This document shows, in pieces, positions 26,511 to 35,998 of a stretch of 64,000 nucleotides of DNA. The stretch covers positions 193,766-257,765 of the forward strand of contig DEVL01000004.1 of assembly GCA_002363385.1 (NCBI GenBank), given 5' to 3'. This DNA is from Stenotrophomonas maltophilia. GTDB lineage: Bacteria; Pseudomonadota; Gammaproteobacteria; Xanthomonadales; Xanthomonadaceae. The translations under genes and the position numbers were made by a program. How positions within the stretch are numbered: the first letter of the stretch is position 1; every line of letters begins with the position of its first letter. Below the pieces are notes generated by a model. It did no database searches. It was not told where the DNA came from and worked only from the letters and a program-made list of their open reading frames with translations.

Positions 26511-27062
26511 ATGGCCCTCACCGCCACCATCCGCAAGGCCGAACTGCAGATCAGCGACATGGACCGCGGCTATTACGCCAGCCATACGCTGACGCTGGCC
26601 CAGCACCCGTCCGAGACCGACGACCGCCTGATGGTGCGCCTGCTCACCTTCGCGCTGAACGCCGATGACCGGCTGGAGTTCGGCCGCGGCCTGAGCGTGG
26701 ACGACGAGCCGGACCTGTGGCGCCGCGACTACACCGGCGACATCGAGCTGTGGATCGAGCTGGGCCAGCCCGACGAGTCGCGCCTGCGCAAGGCCGCCGG
26801 TCGTGCGCGTGCGGTGCAGCTGGTCACCTACGGCGGCCGCGCCGCCGACATCTGGTGGGACCGCAACGCCTCGGCGCTGAAGAAGCTGTCCACGTTGGAG
26901 GTCATGGACCTGCCGGGCGAGTTCGTCACCGAATGGGGCGCGCAGATTGAACGCACGATGCAGTGGGACGTGCAGATCCAGGACGGCGAAGTGCAGTTGA
27001 CGTCCGACAAGGCGCAGCTCAGCGTCATCCCCACCTGGCGCAAGCAGAAGCCGCAGGCGTGA
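26511..27062 (+). CDS. yaeQ: YaeQ family protein
   Basis: A 183-residue protein with clear YaeQ blocks: ATIRKAELQISDMDRGYY, LTLAQHPSETDDRLMVRLL and FGRGLSVDDEPDLW. The fold resembles PD-(D/E)XK nucleases; the function is unproven (in E. coli it was found as a suppressor of RfaH loss). The ATG at 26511 matches family starts; an in-frame ATG at 26484 would add nine residues. The stop overlaps the next gene's GTG. Confidence 0.9.
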   Translation: MALTATIRKAELQISDMDRGYYASHTLTLAQHPSETDDRLMVRLLTFALNADDRLEFGRGLSVDDEPDLWRRDYTGDIELWIELGQPDESRLRKAAGRARAVQLVTYGGRAADIWWDRNASALKKLSTLEVMDLPGEFVTEWGAQIERTMQWDVQIQDGEVQLTSDKAQLSVIPTWRKQKPQA

Positions 27063-28243
27063 GTGTGATCCGCTGTGATGTGCTGGTCATCGGGGCCGGC
27101 GCTGCCGGGCTGATGTGCGCGATGACCGCAGGCAAACGCGGCCGCCTGGTGCAGGTGATCGACCATGCCAACAAGGTCGGCAAGAAGATCCTGATGTCCG
27201 GCGGCGGGCGCTGCAACTTCACCAATACCGGCACCACGGCGGCCAACTTCCTGTCGGCCAATCCGCACTTCTGCAAATCCGCGCTGGCGCGCTATACCCC
27301 GTGGCATTTCATCGAGATGGTGGAGCGGCACGGCATCGCGTATCACGAAAAAGAGCTGGGCCAGCTGTTCTGCGACATCTCCTCCAAGCAGATCGTGAAG
27401 ATGCTGGTGGACGAATGCCAGGCCGCCGGCGTGCAGATCCGAACCGACTGCGGGGTACAGAAGGTGGAGCGCGGCGCGGACGGCTTCCACGTGCACACCG
27501 CCCAGGGGCACTTTCATGCCGCATCGCTGGTGGTGGCCACGGGTGGTCTGTCGATCCCGAGCATGGGCGCGACCGGCTTCGGCTATGAGCTGGCCCGCCA
27601 GTTCGGCCATGAGGTCCTGCCGACCCGCGCCGGGCTGGTGCCGCTCACGCTCAGCGGCAAGCACCAGGAGCGCTTCAACGACCTCAGCGGGGTGGCGCTG
27701 CCGATCGCGGCGCGCTGCAACGACGTCGAGTTCCGCAATTCCATGCTGATCACCCACCGCGGCATCAGCGGTCCGGCCATCCTGCAGATCTCCTCCTACT
27801 GGCAGCCGGGCGACGAGCTGCGGCTGGACCTGCTGCCCGGGCAGGACGCGCTGGAGTGGCTGCGCCGGATGAAGGCCGAGCGCGGTGCCGCCGAGCTGCG
27901 CACCGTGCTGTCGGAGGTGTTGCCGCGGCGGTTGGCGCTGCGCCTGTGCGAGCACTGGCTGCCGGACCGGCTGGTGCGCCAGATCGATGAGCCCCAGCTG
28001 CGCCAGGCCGCCGAAGTGCTGCAGAATTTCCCGCTGGTGGCCAGCGGCACCGAAGGATACCGTACCGCCGAGGTGACGCTGGGCGGGGTCGACACCCGCA
28101 AGGTGTCCTCCAGCACCTTTGAATCGCAGCTGGTTCCGGGCCTGCACTTCATTGGGGAAGTGCTGGACGTGACCGGCTGGCTGGGCGGCTACAACTTCCA
28201 GTGGGCGTGGGCCTGCGGCCATGCCGCGGGCAGCGTGGCCTGA
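27059..28243 (+). CDS. yhiN: HI0933/YhiN-family flavoprotein
   Basis: A 394-residue FAD-binding oxidoreductase-like protein. It has the dinucleotide motif VIGAGAAGLMCAMTAGKRG at the N-terminus, the family sequence MSGGGRCNFTNTG and the C-terminal GEVLDVTGWLGGYNFQWAWACGHAAG. The reaction is unknown for this family. The GTG at 27059 gives a four-base GTGA overlap with yaeQ, suggesting translational coupling; a GTG two codons on is possible. Confidence 0.88.
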   Translation: MSVIRCDVLVIGAGAAGLMCAMTAGKRGRLVQVIDHANKVGKKILMSGGGRCNFTNTGTTAANFLSANPHFCKSALARYTPWHFIEMVERHGIAYHEKELGQLFCDISSKQIVKMLVDECQAAGVQIRTDCGVQKVERGADGFHVHTAQGHFHAASLVVATGGLSIPSMGATGFGYELARQFGHEVLPTRAGLVPLTLSGKHQERFNDLSGVALPIAARCNDVEFRNSMLITHRGISGPAILQISSYWQPGDELRLDLLPGQDALEWLRRMKAERGAAELRTVLSEVLPRRLALRLCEHWLPDRLVRQIDEPQLRQAAEVLQNFPLVASGTEGYRTAEVTLGGVDTRKVSSSTFESQLVPGLHFIGEVLDVTGWLGGYNFQWAWACGHAAGSVA

Positions 28244-28335
28244 GCCGGAACGAACGTTCCGTGATCGGCTACCGTTTGCCGCATGGACGTAGTCACACGC
28301 ATCGTGTATCAAGTTTGCAGTCCGGGGAGTAGTGA

Positions 28336-30405
28336 ATGCAGAACGCGAATGACATGACGGTCCGCCTGCTGATCGTGGACGACAGCGGCGAGAACGCCGA
28401 GACCATCGTCAGCACGCTGCGCAACAGCGGCATCGCGGTGCGCCCGACGCGCCCGCAGCACAGCGAGGAGCTGGCCCAGGTACTGGGCACCCAGCCGATC
28501 GACCTGGTGCTGGTCGCCGCCGCGCAGAGCATCCCGCTGCTGCAGGTGACCCAGCAGATCGCCGCCAGTGGCAAGGACATCCCGATGATCCTGCTGGCCG
28601 AATCGATCGATGAGAACGAGTGGGTCGAGGCCGGCGCCAACGGCATCCGCGCCATCGCCCTGCGCCACCGCCCCGAGCACCTGCTGGCGGTGGTCCGCAA
28701 CGAGTGGACCGATCTGCAAGCGCGCCGCGGCCTGCGCCGGATCGAGGCGCAGATGCGCGAGACCGAGCGTCGCTGCGACGCGCTGATCTCCTCCTCGCGC
28801 GACCCGATCGCCTACATCCACGAAGGCATGCACATCCGGGCCAACGAGGCCTACCTGGACATGTTCGGCTACGAGACCTTCGACGATGTGGAAGGTATCT
28901 CGCTGCTGGACATGGTCGCCCCGCAGCACGTGGACGGCTTCAAGCAGCTGCTCAAATCCATGAGCAAGGGCGATGCCCCGCCGCCGCAGTACCAGGTGGA
29001 CGCGCGCAACCAGGACGGCGCCGTGTTCGCCGCGACCATGGAATTCACCCAGGCCAGCTACGAAGGCGAGTCCTGCCTGCAGGTGGTGTTCCGCCGGCGC
29101 ATGGAGTTCGATCCGGAACTGGCGCGCGAGGTCGAAGACCTTCGCCAGCGCGATCAGGTCACCGGCCTGCTCAACCGCCCGACCTTCATGCTGCATGTCG
29201 AGAATGCCGTGGCCCAGGCCGGCCGCAGCGAGGGCCAGTTCGGCCTGCTGCTGATCGAACCGGACCATTACGCACGCCTGCTGCCGGAGATCGGGCTGGA
29301 CTCGGCCGATGCGCTGATCGGCGCCCTCGCCCGCGTGCTGGCCCAATCGGTTGGCGACACCGCACAAGTGGCCCGCTTCGGCGAACACAGCTTTGCCGTG
29401 CTGACCGAGGCCCCCTACGCGCAGACCGTCGCCCTGGCCGACCAGATCCGTCAGGCCTTCGCCTCGCAGGTGTTCAGCATCGGCGAGCGTTCGGCCACGG
29501 TCACGGTCAGCGTGGGCGGTGTGCAGGTGGGCGAGAAGATCGCGAGCATCGGCCAGGTGCTGGCGCGCGCGACCGAGTGCACCCAGGCCGCGCTGGAACT
29601 GGGCAACACCACCCGCGTGTTCGATCCGGCCGCGGTGGACCGCGTGGAAGAGGAACGGATCCAGCACTGGGTGACCCGCATCCGCCAGGCGCTCGACGGC
29701 GACGGCTTCCAGCTGCACTACCAGCCGGTGCTCAACCTGCAGGGCGAGGCACTGGAGCTGTACGAGGCGTACCTGCGCCTGGACCACAACGGCGAACTGC
29801 TGAGCCCGAACGCGTTCCTGGGCATCGCCGAGGACCATGGCCTGCTGGCCGACATCAACCGCTGGGTGGTGACGCACGCCATCGGCACGCTCGCCGCGCG
29901 CAAGCGCGAGGGCCATGTCACCCACATGATGGTCAAGATCACCCCGGAGTCGTTCAACGACCCGCTGATGATCGCCACGCTCCGCCGCGAACTCGAGGCG
30001 CAGGGTGTACCGGGCGAACAGCTGTGGCTGCACGCGCCGGAGGCCAAGGTGTTCACCCACCTGCGCAATGCCCAGCAGTTCCTGGCCGCGGTCGCGCCGC
30101 TGGGCTGCCGGATCGGCCTGGAGCAGTTCGGCTCGGGGCTGGATTCGTTCCAGCTGCTGGCGCACTTCCAGCCGCAGTTCCTCAAGCTGGACCGCGACTT
30201 CACCTCCGACTTTGCCCGCACCCGCGAGCACAGCGAGAAGATCAGCGAAATCACCGCGCGTGCGCAGGCAGCCGATATCCGGACCATCGCCGAATTCGTC
30301 GCCGATGCCAACTCGATGAGCCTGCTCTTCAGTGCCGGCGTGGATTACGTGCAGGGTGAGTTCGTCGGCCCGGCCGGCCCGCTGATGAACTTCGATTTCA
30401 GCTGA
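28336..30405 (+). CDS. fimX: FimX-like degenerate GGDEF/EAL protein
   Basis: A 689-residue protein with four domains: receiver-like (8-120), PAS (about 145-255), GGDEF (about 270-430) and EAL (about 445-685). Each is degenerate. The receiver lacks the phospho-acceptor aspartate (IDLVLVAAAQ), GGDEF reads RFGEHSF (347-353), EAL reads EAYLR (477-481) and the catalytic DDFGTG reads EQFGSG (596-601). This layout and length match Xanthomonas FimX, a c-di-GMP effector that acts with a PilZ protein and PilB on type IV pili. It should bind rather than make or cleave c-di-GMP. Confidence 0.78.
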   Translation: MQNANDMTVRLLIVDDSGENAETIVSTLRNSGIAVRPTRPQHSEELAQVLGTQPIDLVLVAAAQSIPLLQVTQQIAASGKDIPMILLAESIDENEWVEAGANGIRAIALRHRPEHLLAVVRNEWTDLQARRGLRRIEAQMRETERRCDALISSSRDPIAYIHEGMHIRANEAYLDMFGYETFDDVEGISLLDMVAPQHVDGFKQLLKSMSKGDAPPPQYQVDARNQDGAVFAATMEFTQASYEGESCLQVVFRRRMEFDPELAREVEDLRQRDQVTGLLNRPTFMLHVENAVAQAGRSEGQFGLLLIEPDHYARLLPEIGLDSADALIGALARVLAQSVGDTAQVARFGEHSFAVLTEAPYAQTVALADQIRQAFASQVFSIGERSATVTVSVGGVQVGEKIASIGQVLARATECTQAALELGNTTRVFDPAAVDRVEEERIQHWVTRIRQALDGDGFQLHYQPVLNLQGEALELYEAYLRLDHNGELLSPNAFLGIAEDHGLLADINRWVVTHAIGTLAARKREGHVTHMMVKITPESFNDPLMIATLRRELEAQGVPGEQLWLHAPEAKVFTHLRNAQQFLAAVAPLGCRIGLEQFGSGLDSFQLLAHFQPQFLKLDRDFTSDFARTREHSEKISEITARAQAADIRTIAEFVADANSMSLLFSAGVDYVQGEFVGPAGPLMNFDFS

Positions 30406-30413
30406 GGAGAAGC

Positions 30414-30434
30414 GTCACGACCCACGGTCGTGAC
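30414..30434. repeat. REP-like palindrome after fimX
   Basis: Perfect 9-bp arms GTCACGACC / GGTCGTGAC around CAC, 9 bases past the fimX stop. Confidence 0.7.
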
Positions 30435-30509
30435 CGACTGCTTCCCGGACATCCGGGTACGCCGCATGGGCGTCACGGCGCGCCGTGTGGGCATCTGCGC
30501 GCCGCACCG

Positions 30510-30537
30510 GTAGATGCCGACCGTGGGTCGGCATCCC
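30510..30537. repeat. GTAG-type REP
   Basis: GTAG followed by ATGCCGACC / GGTCGGCAT around GTG, just after the fabV stop in the fimX/fabV convergent gap. Confidence 0.78.
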
Positions 30538-30546
30538 TCCGTCCGA

Positions 30547-31806
30547 TCAGGCCATCTCGACCAGATTCGGAATCTTCACGTCGGTGGCAACATCGGCGTC
30601 GTAATCCACGCCTTCCACGCCGAACCCGAACAGACGCAGGAAGTCGGCCTTGTAGCCGGCCAGATCGCTGATCTCGTACAGGTTCTCGTTGGTCACCTGC
30701 GGCCACAGCACGACCACTTCGCCCTGCACCTCCGGCGCCATTTCCTTGTAATCCGCGCGCAGGCGGCCGGCGTCATCGATCAGCTCGACCTTGCGGCCGC
30801 CATCGGTGACCAGATCGTGGCGCAGGCGCTCGGTTGCGGTGCCTGCGTCCTTGCCGCCGTAGAGGATGTCGTACAGCGTATCGAGCTGCTCGATGCAGCC
30901 TTCGTGCGTGCCCTTGGCCTTCATCACCTTGAACAGCAACGACAGGTACAGCGGCATGGTCGGGATCGCCGAGCTGGCCTGGGTGACCACCGCCTTCAGC
31001 ACCGACACGCGTGCATCGCCACCGATCGGGGCCAGCTTCTGACGCAGGCCGACGACCTTCTCGTCCAGATCCTTCTTGGCCGCGCCGATGGAGCCGTTCC
31101 AGTAGATCGCCTGGGTGATTTCCTCACCGACGTAGGTGAAGGCCGTGGTGGTCGCGCCCTCGGCCAGCACACCGGCCTCGAGCAGCGCATCGATCCACAT
31201 CTGCCAGTCTTCGCCACCCATCACGGCGACGGTGCCGGCGATCTCTTCCGGGCTGGCCGGCTCGATCGTGGTTTCGGTGATCACTTCCTTGTCGGTATCC
31301 AGGCCACGCAGCGTGATCGGCGCACCGATCGGCTTGAGCGTGGAGCTGATCACTTCACCGGTCTTGGGATGCTTGCGGCGTGGCGCGGCCAGGCTGTAGA
31401 CCACCTGGTCGACCTGGCCAAGGTCCTGCTTGATCAGCTCGATGACCTTGGCCTTGACCTCATCGGAGAAGGCATCGCCATTGACGCTCTTGGCATACAG
31501 ACCAGCCTGCTCGGCGTACTTGTGGAACGCAGCGGTGTTGTACCAACCGGCGGTGCCGGGCTTGGTCTCGGTGCCCGGGCGCTCGAAGAACACACCCAGC
31601 GTGGCGGCATCGCTGCCGAAGGCGGCGGTGATACGCGCGGCCAGGCCGTAGCCGGTGGAGGCGCCGAGCACCAGCACCTTCTTCGGGCCGTTGGCGATCT
31701 TCGGCTTGGACTGGATGTAATCGATCTGCTGCTTGACGGCCGCATCGCAGCCGACGGGATGGGTGGTGACGCAGATGAAGCCGCGCACACGCGGTTTGAT
31801 GACCAT
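30547..31806 (-). CDS. fabV: trans-2-enoyl-ACP reductase FabV
   Basis: A 419-residue NADH-dependent enoyl reductase of the FabV class, the last step of each fatty acid elongation round. The nucleotide loop is VLVLGASTGYGLA, and the active-site pair Tyr235 and Lys244 (YWNGSIGAAK, Y-X8-K) has the same spacing and numbering as in characterised FabV. FabV enzymes are generally insensitive to triclosan. The ATG at 31806 gives the usual MVIKPRVRGF start. Confidence 0.94.
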   Translation of the reverse strand: MVIKPRVRGFICVTTHPVGCDAAVKQQIDYIQSKPKIANGPKKVLVLGASTGYGLAARITAAFGSDAATLGVFFERPGTETKPGTAGWYNTAAFHKYAEQAGLYAKSVNGDAFSDEVKAKVIELIKQDLGQVDQVVYSLAAPRRKHPKTGEVISSTLKPIGAPITLRGLDTDKEVITETTIEPASPEEIAGTVAVMGGEDWQMWIDALLEAGVLAEGATTTAFTYVGEEITQAIYWNGSIGAAKKDLDEKVVGLRQKLAPIGGDARVSVLKAVVTQASSAIPTMPLYLSLLFKVMKAKGTHEGCIEQLDTLYDILYGGKDAGTATERLRHDLVTDGGRKVELIDDAGRLRADYKEMAPEVQGEVVVLWPQVTNENLYEISDLAGYKADFLRLFGFGVEGVDYDADVATDVKIPNLVEMA

Positions 31807-31958
31807 GTAAACCTCGAGGGGGACTGGCGCAGGGTGGACCGGCGCGATGAAAAGGGAGGTCGCGCGCCACCGAAGCGGCTGCGCGGAACGCAAGGGATCG
31901 TAGTGCGCAGCGCTGCTTAGCACAACCGACGGGGGTGTATGTTCCTCGTGGCCTGGGA

Positions 31959-32052
31959 CCGGTGAGGGCAGGCCGGGACGCGCCGTGAATCCATCCCTGG
32001 AGGCTCGACACCCGCATCCATGCGGGTGACGGTCCCGCCCTGCCCTCACCGG
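31959..32052. repeat. long cruciform-type palindrome, copy 1
   Basis: Outer arms of 21 bases (31959-31979 and 32032-32052) pair with one mismatch. A second hairpin with 9-bp arms CACCCGCAT / ATGCGGGTG lies inside. The sequence between contains TCCATCCCTGG next to CGCCGTGAAT; a related string occurs in copy 2. It lies in the 786-base gene-free gap between fabV and secF. Confidence 0.75.
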
Positions 32053-32085
32053 CCCCTGCCTGACACAGGGTCGCTGCGGACGGAA

Positions 32086-32112
32086 GAGCGGCCACGCATG
32101 GCGTGGCTCTAC
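32086..32112. repeat. REP-like palindrome
   Basis: GCCACGC / GCGTGGC around ATG, ending TCTAC like other REPs of this window; the left edge AGAGCG is imperfect. Confidence 0.55.
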
Positions 32113-32326
32113 ACACGACGCCTGACGTTATGACGAGTGCATTGGACGCCAACTGTTGGAGATTGGCCGACTATCGCCGAACCAGGATCGCCTGCAGAGA
32201 GTCACCAATGCCATGGCCGATTCCTGCCCCGCGTAGATCCACGCCAGCGCGGGTGCCGTTGCTTTAGCTGTGCCTTGCGTTGCCTTGCTTCGCTCTGCCC
32301 TACCGACCGCCATCCAACACCCTGTC

Positions 32327-32440
32327 TGGAGGGTGACGGATAGCGATGTGCAGGACCGTTGGAGCGCCATGGATGGCGCTCACGAGCCCCCAGGGATGGG
32401 TTTACGGCGGGTCCAGCACAGCGCTATCCGTCACCCTCCA
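32327..32440. repeat. long cruciform-type palindrome, copy 2
   Basis: Perfect 19-base arms (32327-32345 and 32422-32440), extending to about 31 bases with two mismatches. Inside is an 8-bp hairpin GAGCGCCA / TGGCGCTC. The string CCAGGGATGG followed by CGGCG is shared with copy 1 in reverse, so both belong to one repeat family. No protein-coding frame in the gap looks real. Confidence 0.78.
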
Positions 32441-32464
32441 ACAGTGAGCACCCAAGGCGCCGCC

Positions 32465-32530
<66 letters not shown>

Positions 32531-32535
32531 CCGAA

Positions 32536-32565
32536 CAAAAAGAAAGGCCGCGCAGTGCGCGGCCT
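32536..32565 (-). terminator. intrinsic terminator of yajC-secD-secF
   Basis: A 9-bp stem AGGCCGCGC / GCGCGGCCT with loop AGT. On the minus strand it is followed by a T-rich tail (TTTCTTTTTG). It sits 27 bases after the secF stop. Confidence 0.85.
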
Positions 32566-32592
32566 CTCAGATGTTTCATACCACCAGAAACC

Positions 32593-33567
32593 TTACGGAC
32601 GACGCTCCAACGCTTCCACGTCCTTCGCCTTCGGCAGCAGATCCTGCTTGGTCACCGCCAGCGCGCCCATCGTCAGCAGCGGGCAGGCAATGAAGATCGA
32701 CGACAGCGTACCGATCACCGCACCGATCATCTGGCTCAGCGCCAGCCCTTCCAGCGAACCACCGCCGTACAGATACAGCGCCAGCACCGACAGGAAGAAC
32801 ACCAGCGAGGTGATGATCGTGCGCGACAGCGTCTGGTTGATCGACCGGTTCATCACTTCCAGCGGCTCCACACGCAGGCTGCGGAAGTTCTCACGCACAC
32901 GGTCGAACACCACGATGGTGTCGTTGATCGAGAAGCCCATCACCGACAGCAGGCCGGCCAGCACGGTCAGATCGAACTCACGGCCACTCAGCGAGAAGTA
33001 ACCGGCTACCACCAGCACGTCGAACAGCGTGGTGATGATCGCCACCATCGCGAACTTCCACTCAAAGCGGAAACCGATGTAGATCAGGAAGCCGATCAGC
33101 ACAAACAGCGCCGCGTACAGGCCGTTCAGCGCCAGCTCCTTACCGACCTGCGGGCCGACAAACTCGGCACCGACGATGGCGGCCTGGTTGCCCTCCATCG
33201 AGATCGCCTTCTGCACGGCTTCGGCGGTGCGGTTGTTGGCTTCACCGGCGTTCTCGCCTTCGGCCATCTCCTGCGGCTGCAGACGGATCAGCAGGTTGCT
33301 GCCGCTGCCGAAGCTCTGCACCTGGGCACCGGCGTAACCGGCGCCTTCCAGGTGCTCGCGCACGGCATCGACGTCAGCCGGCTTGTCGAAGCGGACTTCG
33401 ACCACGGTACCGCCAGTGAAGTCCAGCGCGTAGTTGAAGCCCTTGAAGGCAATGCAGCCGATGGCGGCAATGAACACCAGCGCCGCCAGACCGATGGCCA
33501 CCCAGCGGGTGCGCATGAAGTCGAACTTGGTGTCGTTCGGGATCAGATGCAACGGGAAAAGTTTCAT
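32593..33567 (-). CDS. secF: protein translocase subunit SecF
   Basis: A 324-residue inner-membrane protein with six helices; with SecD and YajC it uses the proton gradient to help release secreted proteins. GFNYALDFTGGTVVEV is the first periplasmic block, and GFSINDTIVVFDRVREN is the SecF hallmark. The ATG at 33567 (MKLFPLHL) matches family starts. It follows secD by 19 bases. Confidence 0.96.
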   Translation of the reverse strand: MKLFPLHLIPNDTKFDFMRTRWVAIGLAALVFIAAIGCIAFKGFNYALDFTGGTVVEVRFDKPADVDAVREHLEGAGYAGAQVQSFGSGSNLLIRLQPQEMAEGENAGEANNRTAEAVQKAISMEGNQAAIVGAEFVGPQVGKELALNGLYAALFVLIGFLIYIGFRFEWKFAMVAIITTLFDVLVVAGYFSLSGREFDLTVLAGLLSVMGFSINDTIVVFDRVRENFRSLRVEPLEVMNRSINQTLSRTIITSLVFFLSVLALYLYGGGSLEGLALSQMIGAVIGTLSSIFIACPLLTMGALAVTKQDLLPKAKDVEALERRP

Positions 33568-33586
33568 GGTTTCTATTCGCTTCCCG

Positions 33587-35440
33587 TCAAATGGCCAGGG
33601 TCTTGAGCTTCTTGCGGCGGCTGTAAACCAGCACGGCAAGGGCACGCGAGACGGTGATTGCAGTGAACATGGAGGCCAGGATGCCGACGATCATGGTCAC
33701 GGCGAAGCCCTTCAACGGACCGGTACCGAACGCATACAACGCCACACCCGCCAGGATGCCGGTGAGGTTGGCGTCCAGGATGGTCCCGGAGGCCTTCTCG
33801 TAACCGGCCACGATGGCCGTCTTGGGCGGCATGCCGGCCCGCAGCTCTTCACGGATTCGTTCGTTGATCAGCACGTTGGCGTCGACCGACAAACCGATCG
33901 ACAGCGCCAGACCGGCGAAGCCGGGCAGCGTCATCGTCGCGCCGAACAGCGACATCACCGCCACCACGATCAGCAGGTTAAACAGCATGGCCACCGAGGT
34001 GATCACGCCGAACATGCGGTAGTACACGGTGAAGAAGACCAGGGTGAACAGGAACGCGAAACCGACCGCGGTCACGCCGCGCTCGACGTTCTCCGCACCC
34101 AGGCTCGGGCCGACGATGCGTTCTTCCACGAAGTCCATCGGCGCGGCCAGCGAACCGGATTTCAGCAGCTTGGCCAGATTTTCCGCCTCGGTCTTCTCAA
34201 GGCCGGTGGTCTGGAAGTTCTTGCCGAACACGCCGTTGATATTGGCGACGGAGATCACTTCTTCCTTGACACGGAAGCTGCGCACTTCCTTGCCGTCGAC
34301 CACGTTCACGGTCGGGATGCGCTCGGTGTAGACCACCGCCATCGGCTTGTTGACGTTGGCGCTGGTGAAATCGAACATGCGCTGGCCGCCCACATTGTTC
34401 AGCGTCACGCTCACGGCCGCGGCGCCGTTCTGGTCGGTGGTGGCCTGTGCAGCAACCATCTGGTCACCGGTCACGATCACGCGCTTGTTGAGCAGGATCG
34501 GGCCGCGGTTGTCACGCTGCTGGTAGACCTTGGCCTCCGGCGGAATGCGGCCGCTGGTGATCGCGTCCTGGGCATTGCCCTCGACCACGGCGCGGTATTC
34601 CAGCGTCGCGGTGGCACCGATCATGCGCTTGGCTTCGGCGGTGTCCTGCACGCCCGGCAGCTGCACGACCACGCGGTCGGCACCCTGGCGCTGGATGATC
34701 GGCTCGGCCACGCCGAGCTGGTTGACGCGGTTGCGCAGCGTGTTGACGTTCTGCTCGATGGCGCCGTTGGCGATCGCGGTCAGCTCCGTCTCCGGCATGC
34801 TCACGGTGATGCGGTTGCCCGCCACCTCGTAGCCCAGCGTCGGCTGTGCCTTGACCATCACTTCGCGGGCACGCGTGGCAGCATCGGCACCGGCGGACGG
34901 GCTGATGGTGGCCACGATGGTGTTGTCGCCACGGCGTTCAACCGACTGGTAGGCGATGCGGGCATCGCGCAGGCTGGTGCGCACGTCTTCGGCGTAGGCG
35001 TCCAGACGCTTGTCCAGTGCGGCCTTCTGGTCGACCTGCAGCACGAAGTGCACGCCGCCCTGCAGATCCAGGCCCAGCACCATCGGCTTGGCGCCGAGGT
35101 CGCTCAGCCAGTCCGGCACGGTGGAGGCCAGATTCAGGGCGACCACGTAGTCCTCGCCCATTTCGTCGCGCAGGGCGTCGTTGGCAGCGGTCTGCGCCTG
35201 CAGCGTCGGCAGGCGCACGATCAGGCTCTCGCCTTCCTTGGCCACCGACAGCGGCTCCACGCCGGCCTGCTTGAGGTCACCCAGCACACGGTCGCGCAGG
35301 GCGTCGTCGATCTGCCCGCCACGGTTGGCGGTGATCTGCACGGCAGGGTCCTTCTGGTAGATGTTGGGCAGTGCGTACAACGCACTGACCGCCAGCACGA
35401 TCAGGATGAGGAAATACTTCCAGCGTGGAAATTCGAGCAT
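33587..35440 (-). CDS. secD: protein translocase subunit SecD
   Basis: A 617-residue inner-membrane protein: one N-terminal helix (FPRWKYFLILIVLAVSALYALP), a large periplasmic domain, then five helices near the C-terminus. GLDLQGGVHFVLQVD and the late SIGLSVDANVLINERIREE are SecD signatures. It pairs with SecF. The ATG at 35440 is used, since the upstream codons lie in the yajC-secD spacer. Confidence 0.96.
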   Translation of the reverse strand: MLEFPRWKYFLILIVLAVSALYALPNIYQKDPAVQITANRGGQIDDALRDRVLGDLKQAGVEPLSVAKEGESLIVRLPTLQAQTAANDALRDEMGEDYVVALNLASTVPDWLSDLGAKPMVLGLDLQGGVHFVLQVDQKAALDKRLDAYAEDVRTSLRDARIAYQSVERRGDNTIVATISPSAGADAATRAREVMVKAQPTLGYEVAGNRITVSMPETELTAIANGAIEQNVNTLRNRVNQLGVAEPIIQRQGADRVVVQLPGVQDTAEAKRMIGATATLEYRAVVEGNAQDAITSGRIPPEAKVYQQRDNRGPILLNKRVIVTGDQMVAAQATTDQNGAAAVSVTLNNVGGQRMFDFTSANVNKPMAVVYTERIPTVNVVDGKEVRSFRVKEEVISVANINGVFGKNFQTTGLEKTEAENLAKLLKSGSLAAPMDFVEERIVGPSLGAENVERGVTAVGFAFLFTLVFFTVYYRMFGVITSVAMLFNLLIVVAVMSLFGATMTLPGFAGLALSIGLSVDANVLINERIREELRAGMPPKTAIVAGYEKASGTILDANLTGILAGVALYAFGTGPLKGFAVTMIVGILASMFTAITVSRALAVLVYSRRKKLKTLAI

Positions 35441-35498
35441 TGCTTGGGTCCCGCGCGGTGCCCGTCCCGGCACCGCGGTTGAACGGAAAGGGAGTGGA

Positions 35499-35843
35499 TC
35501 AGTTGGCCGACTTCAGCGTGCCGGTCGGCAGCACATTGCCCACGGCGCCCTTCTGCACGCGGATGCGCACGTTCTCGGCCACTTCGATGGTGATGAAGTT
35601 GTCGCCGATGTCGGTGACCACGCCGGCGATGCCGCCGTTGGTCAGCACTTCGTCACCGCGCTTGACCTTCTCCAGCATGGCCTTGTGTTCCTTCTGGCGC
35701 TTCATCTGCGGACGGATCATCAGAAAGTACATGATCGCGATCAGGATGATCGGGAACAGCAGGGTGGTCAGACCCATGCCCGGCGGCTGGCCACCGGCGG
35801 CCTGGGCGTTGGCGGTGGGGATCAGGAAGGCGAGCAGGTTCAT
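35499..35843 (-). CDS. yajC: Sec translocon accessory subunit YajC
   Basis: A 114-residue protein with one membrane helix (LLFPIILIAIMYFLMIRPQMKRQKEH) followed by a small cytoplasmic domain (GDEVLTNGGIAGVVTDIGDNFITIEVAENV). It associates with SecDF. It is first in the yajC-secD-secF order usual for proteobacteria and lies downstream of tgt and queA on the same strand. Confidence 0.95.
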   Translation of the reverse strand: MNLLAFLIPTANAQAAGGQPPGMGLTTLLFPIILIAIMYFLMIRPQMKRQKEHKAMLEKVKRGDEVLTNGGIAGVVTDIGDNFITIEVAENVRIRVQKGAVGNVLPTGTLKSAN

Positions 35844-35998
35844 AGTGTGTCCTTGGGTTGGGAGGCGCCCCGCTCCCTTTGAGGGTCGGGGTGTCGCCGC
35901 GAAACGGGGGTCAGCCTCGAAGTATGCCATGGCCCCGGGAGTTCGTCCTTGGGCCGTTTGGCAGGGTCGGCGCGCCGGGGCGGCTGGCCGGGGTCACT

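Noticed and set aside
32128..32370. Small open frames in the fabV-secF gap
   Set aside because: No Shine-Dalgarno, no similarity, and they run through the palindromic repeats.
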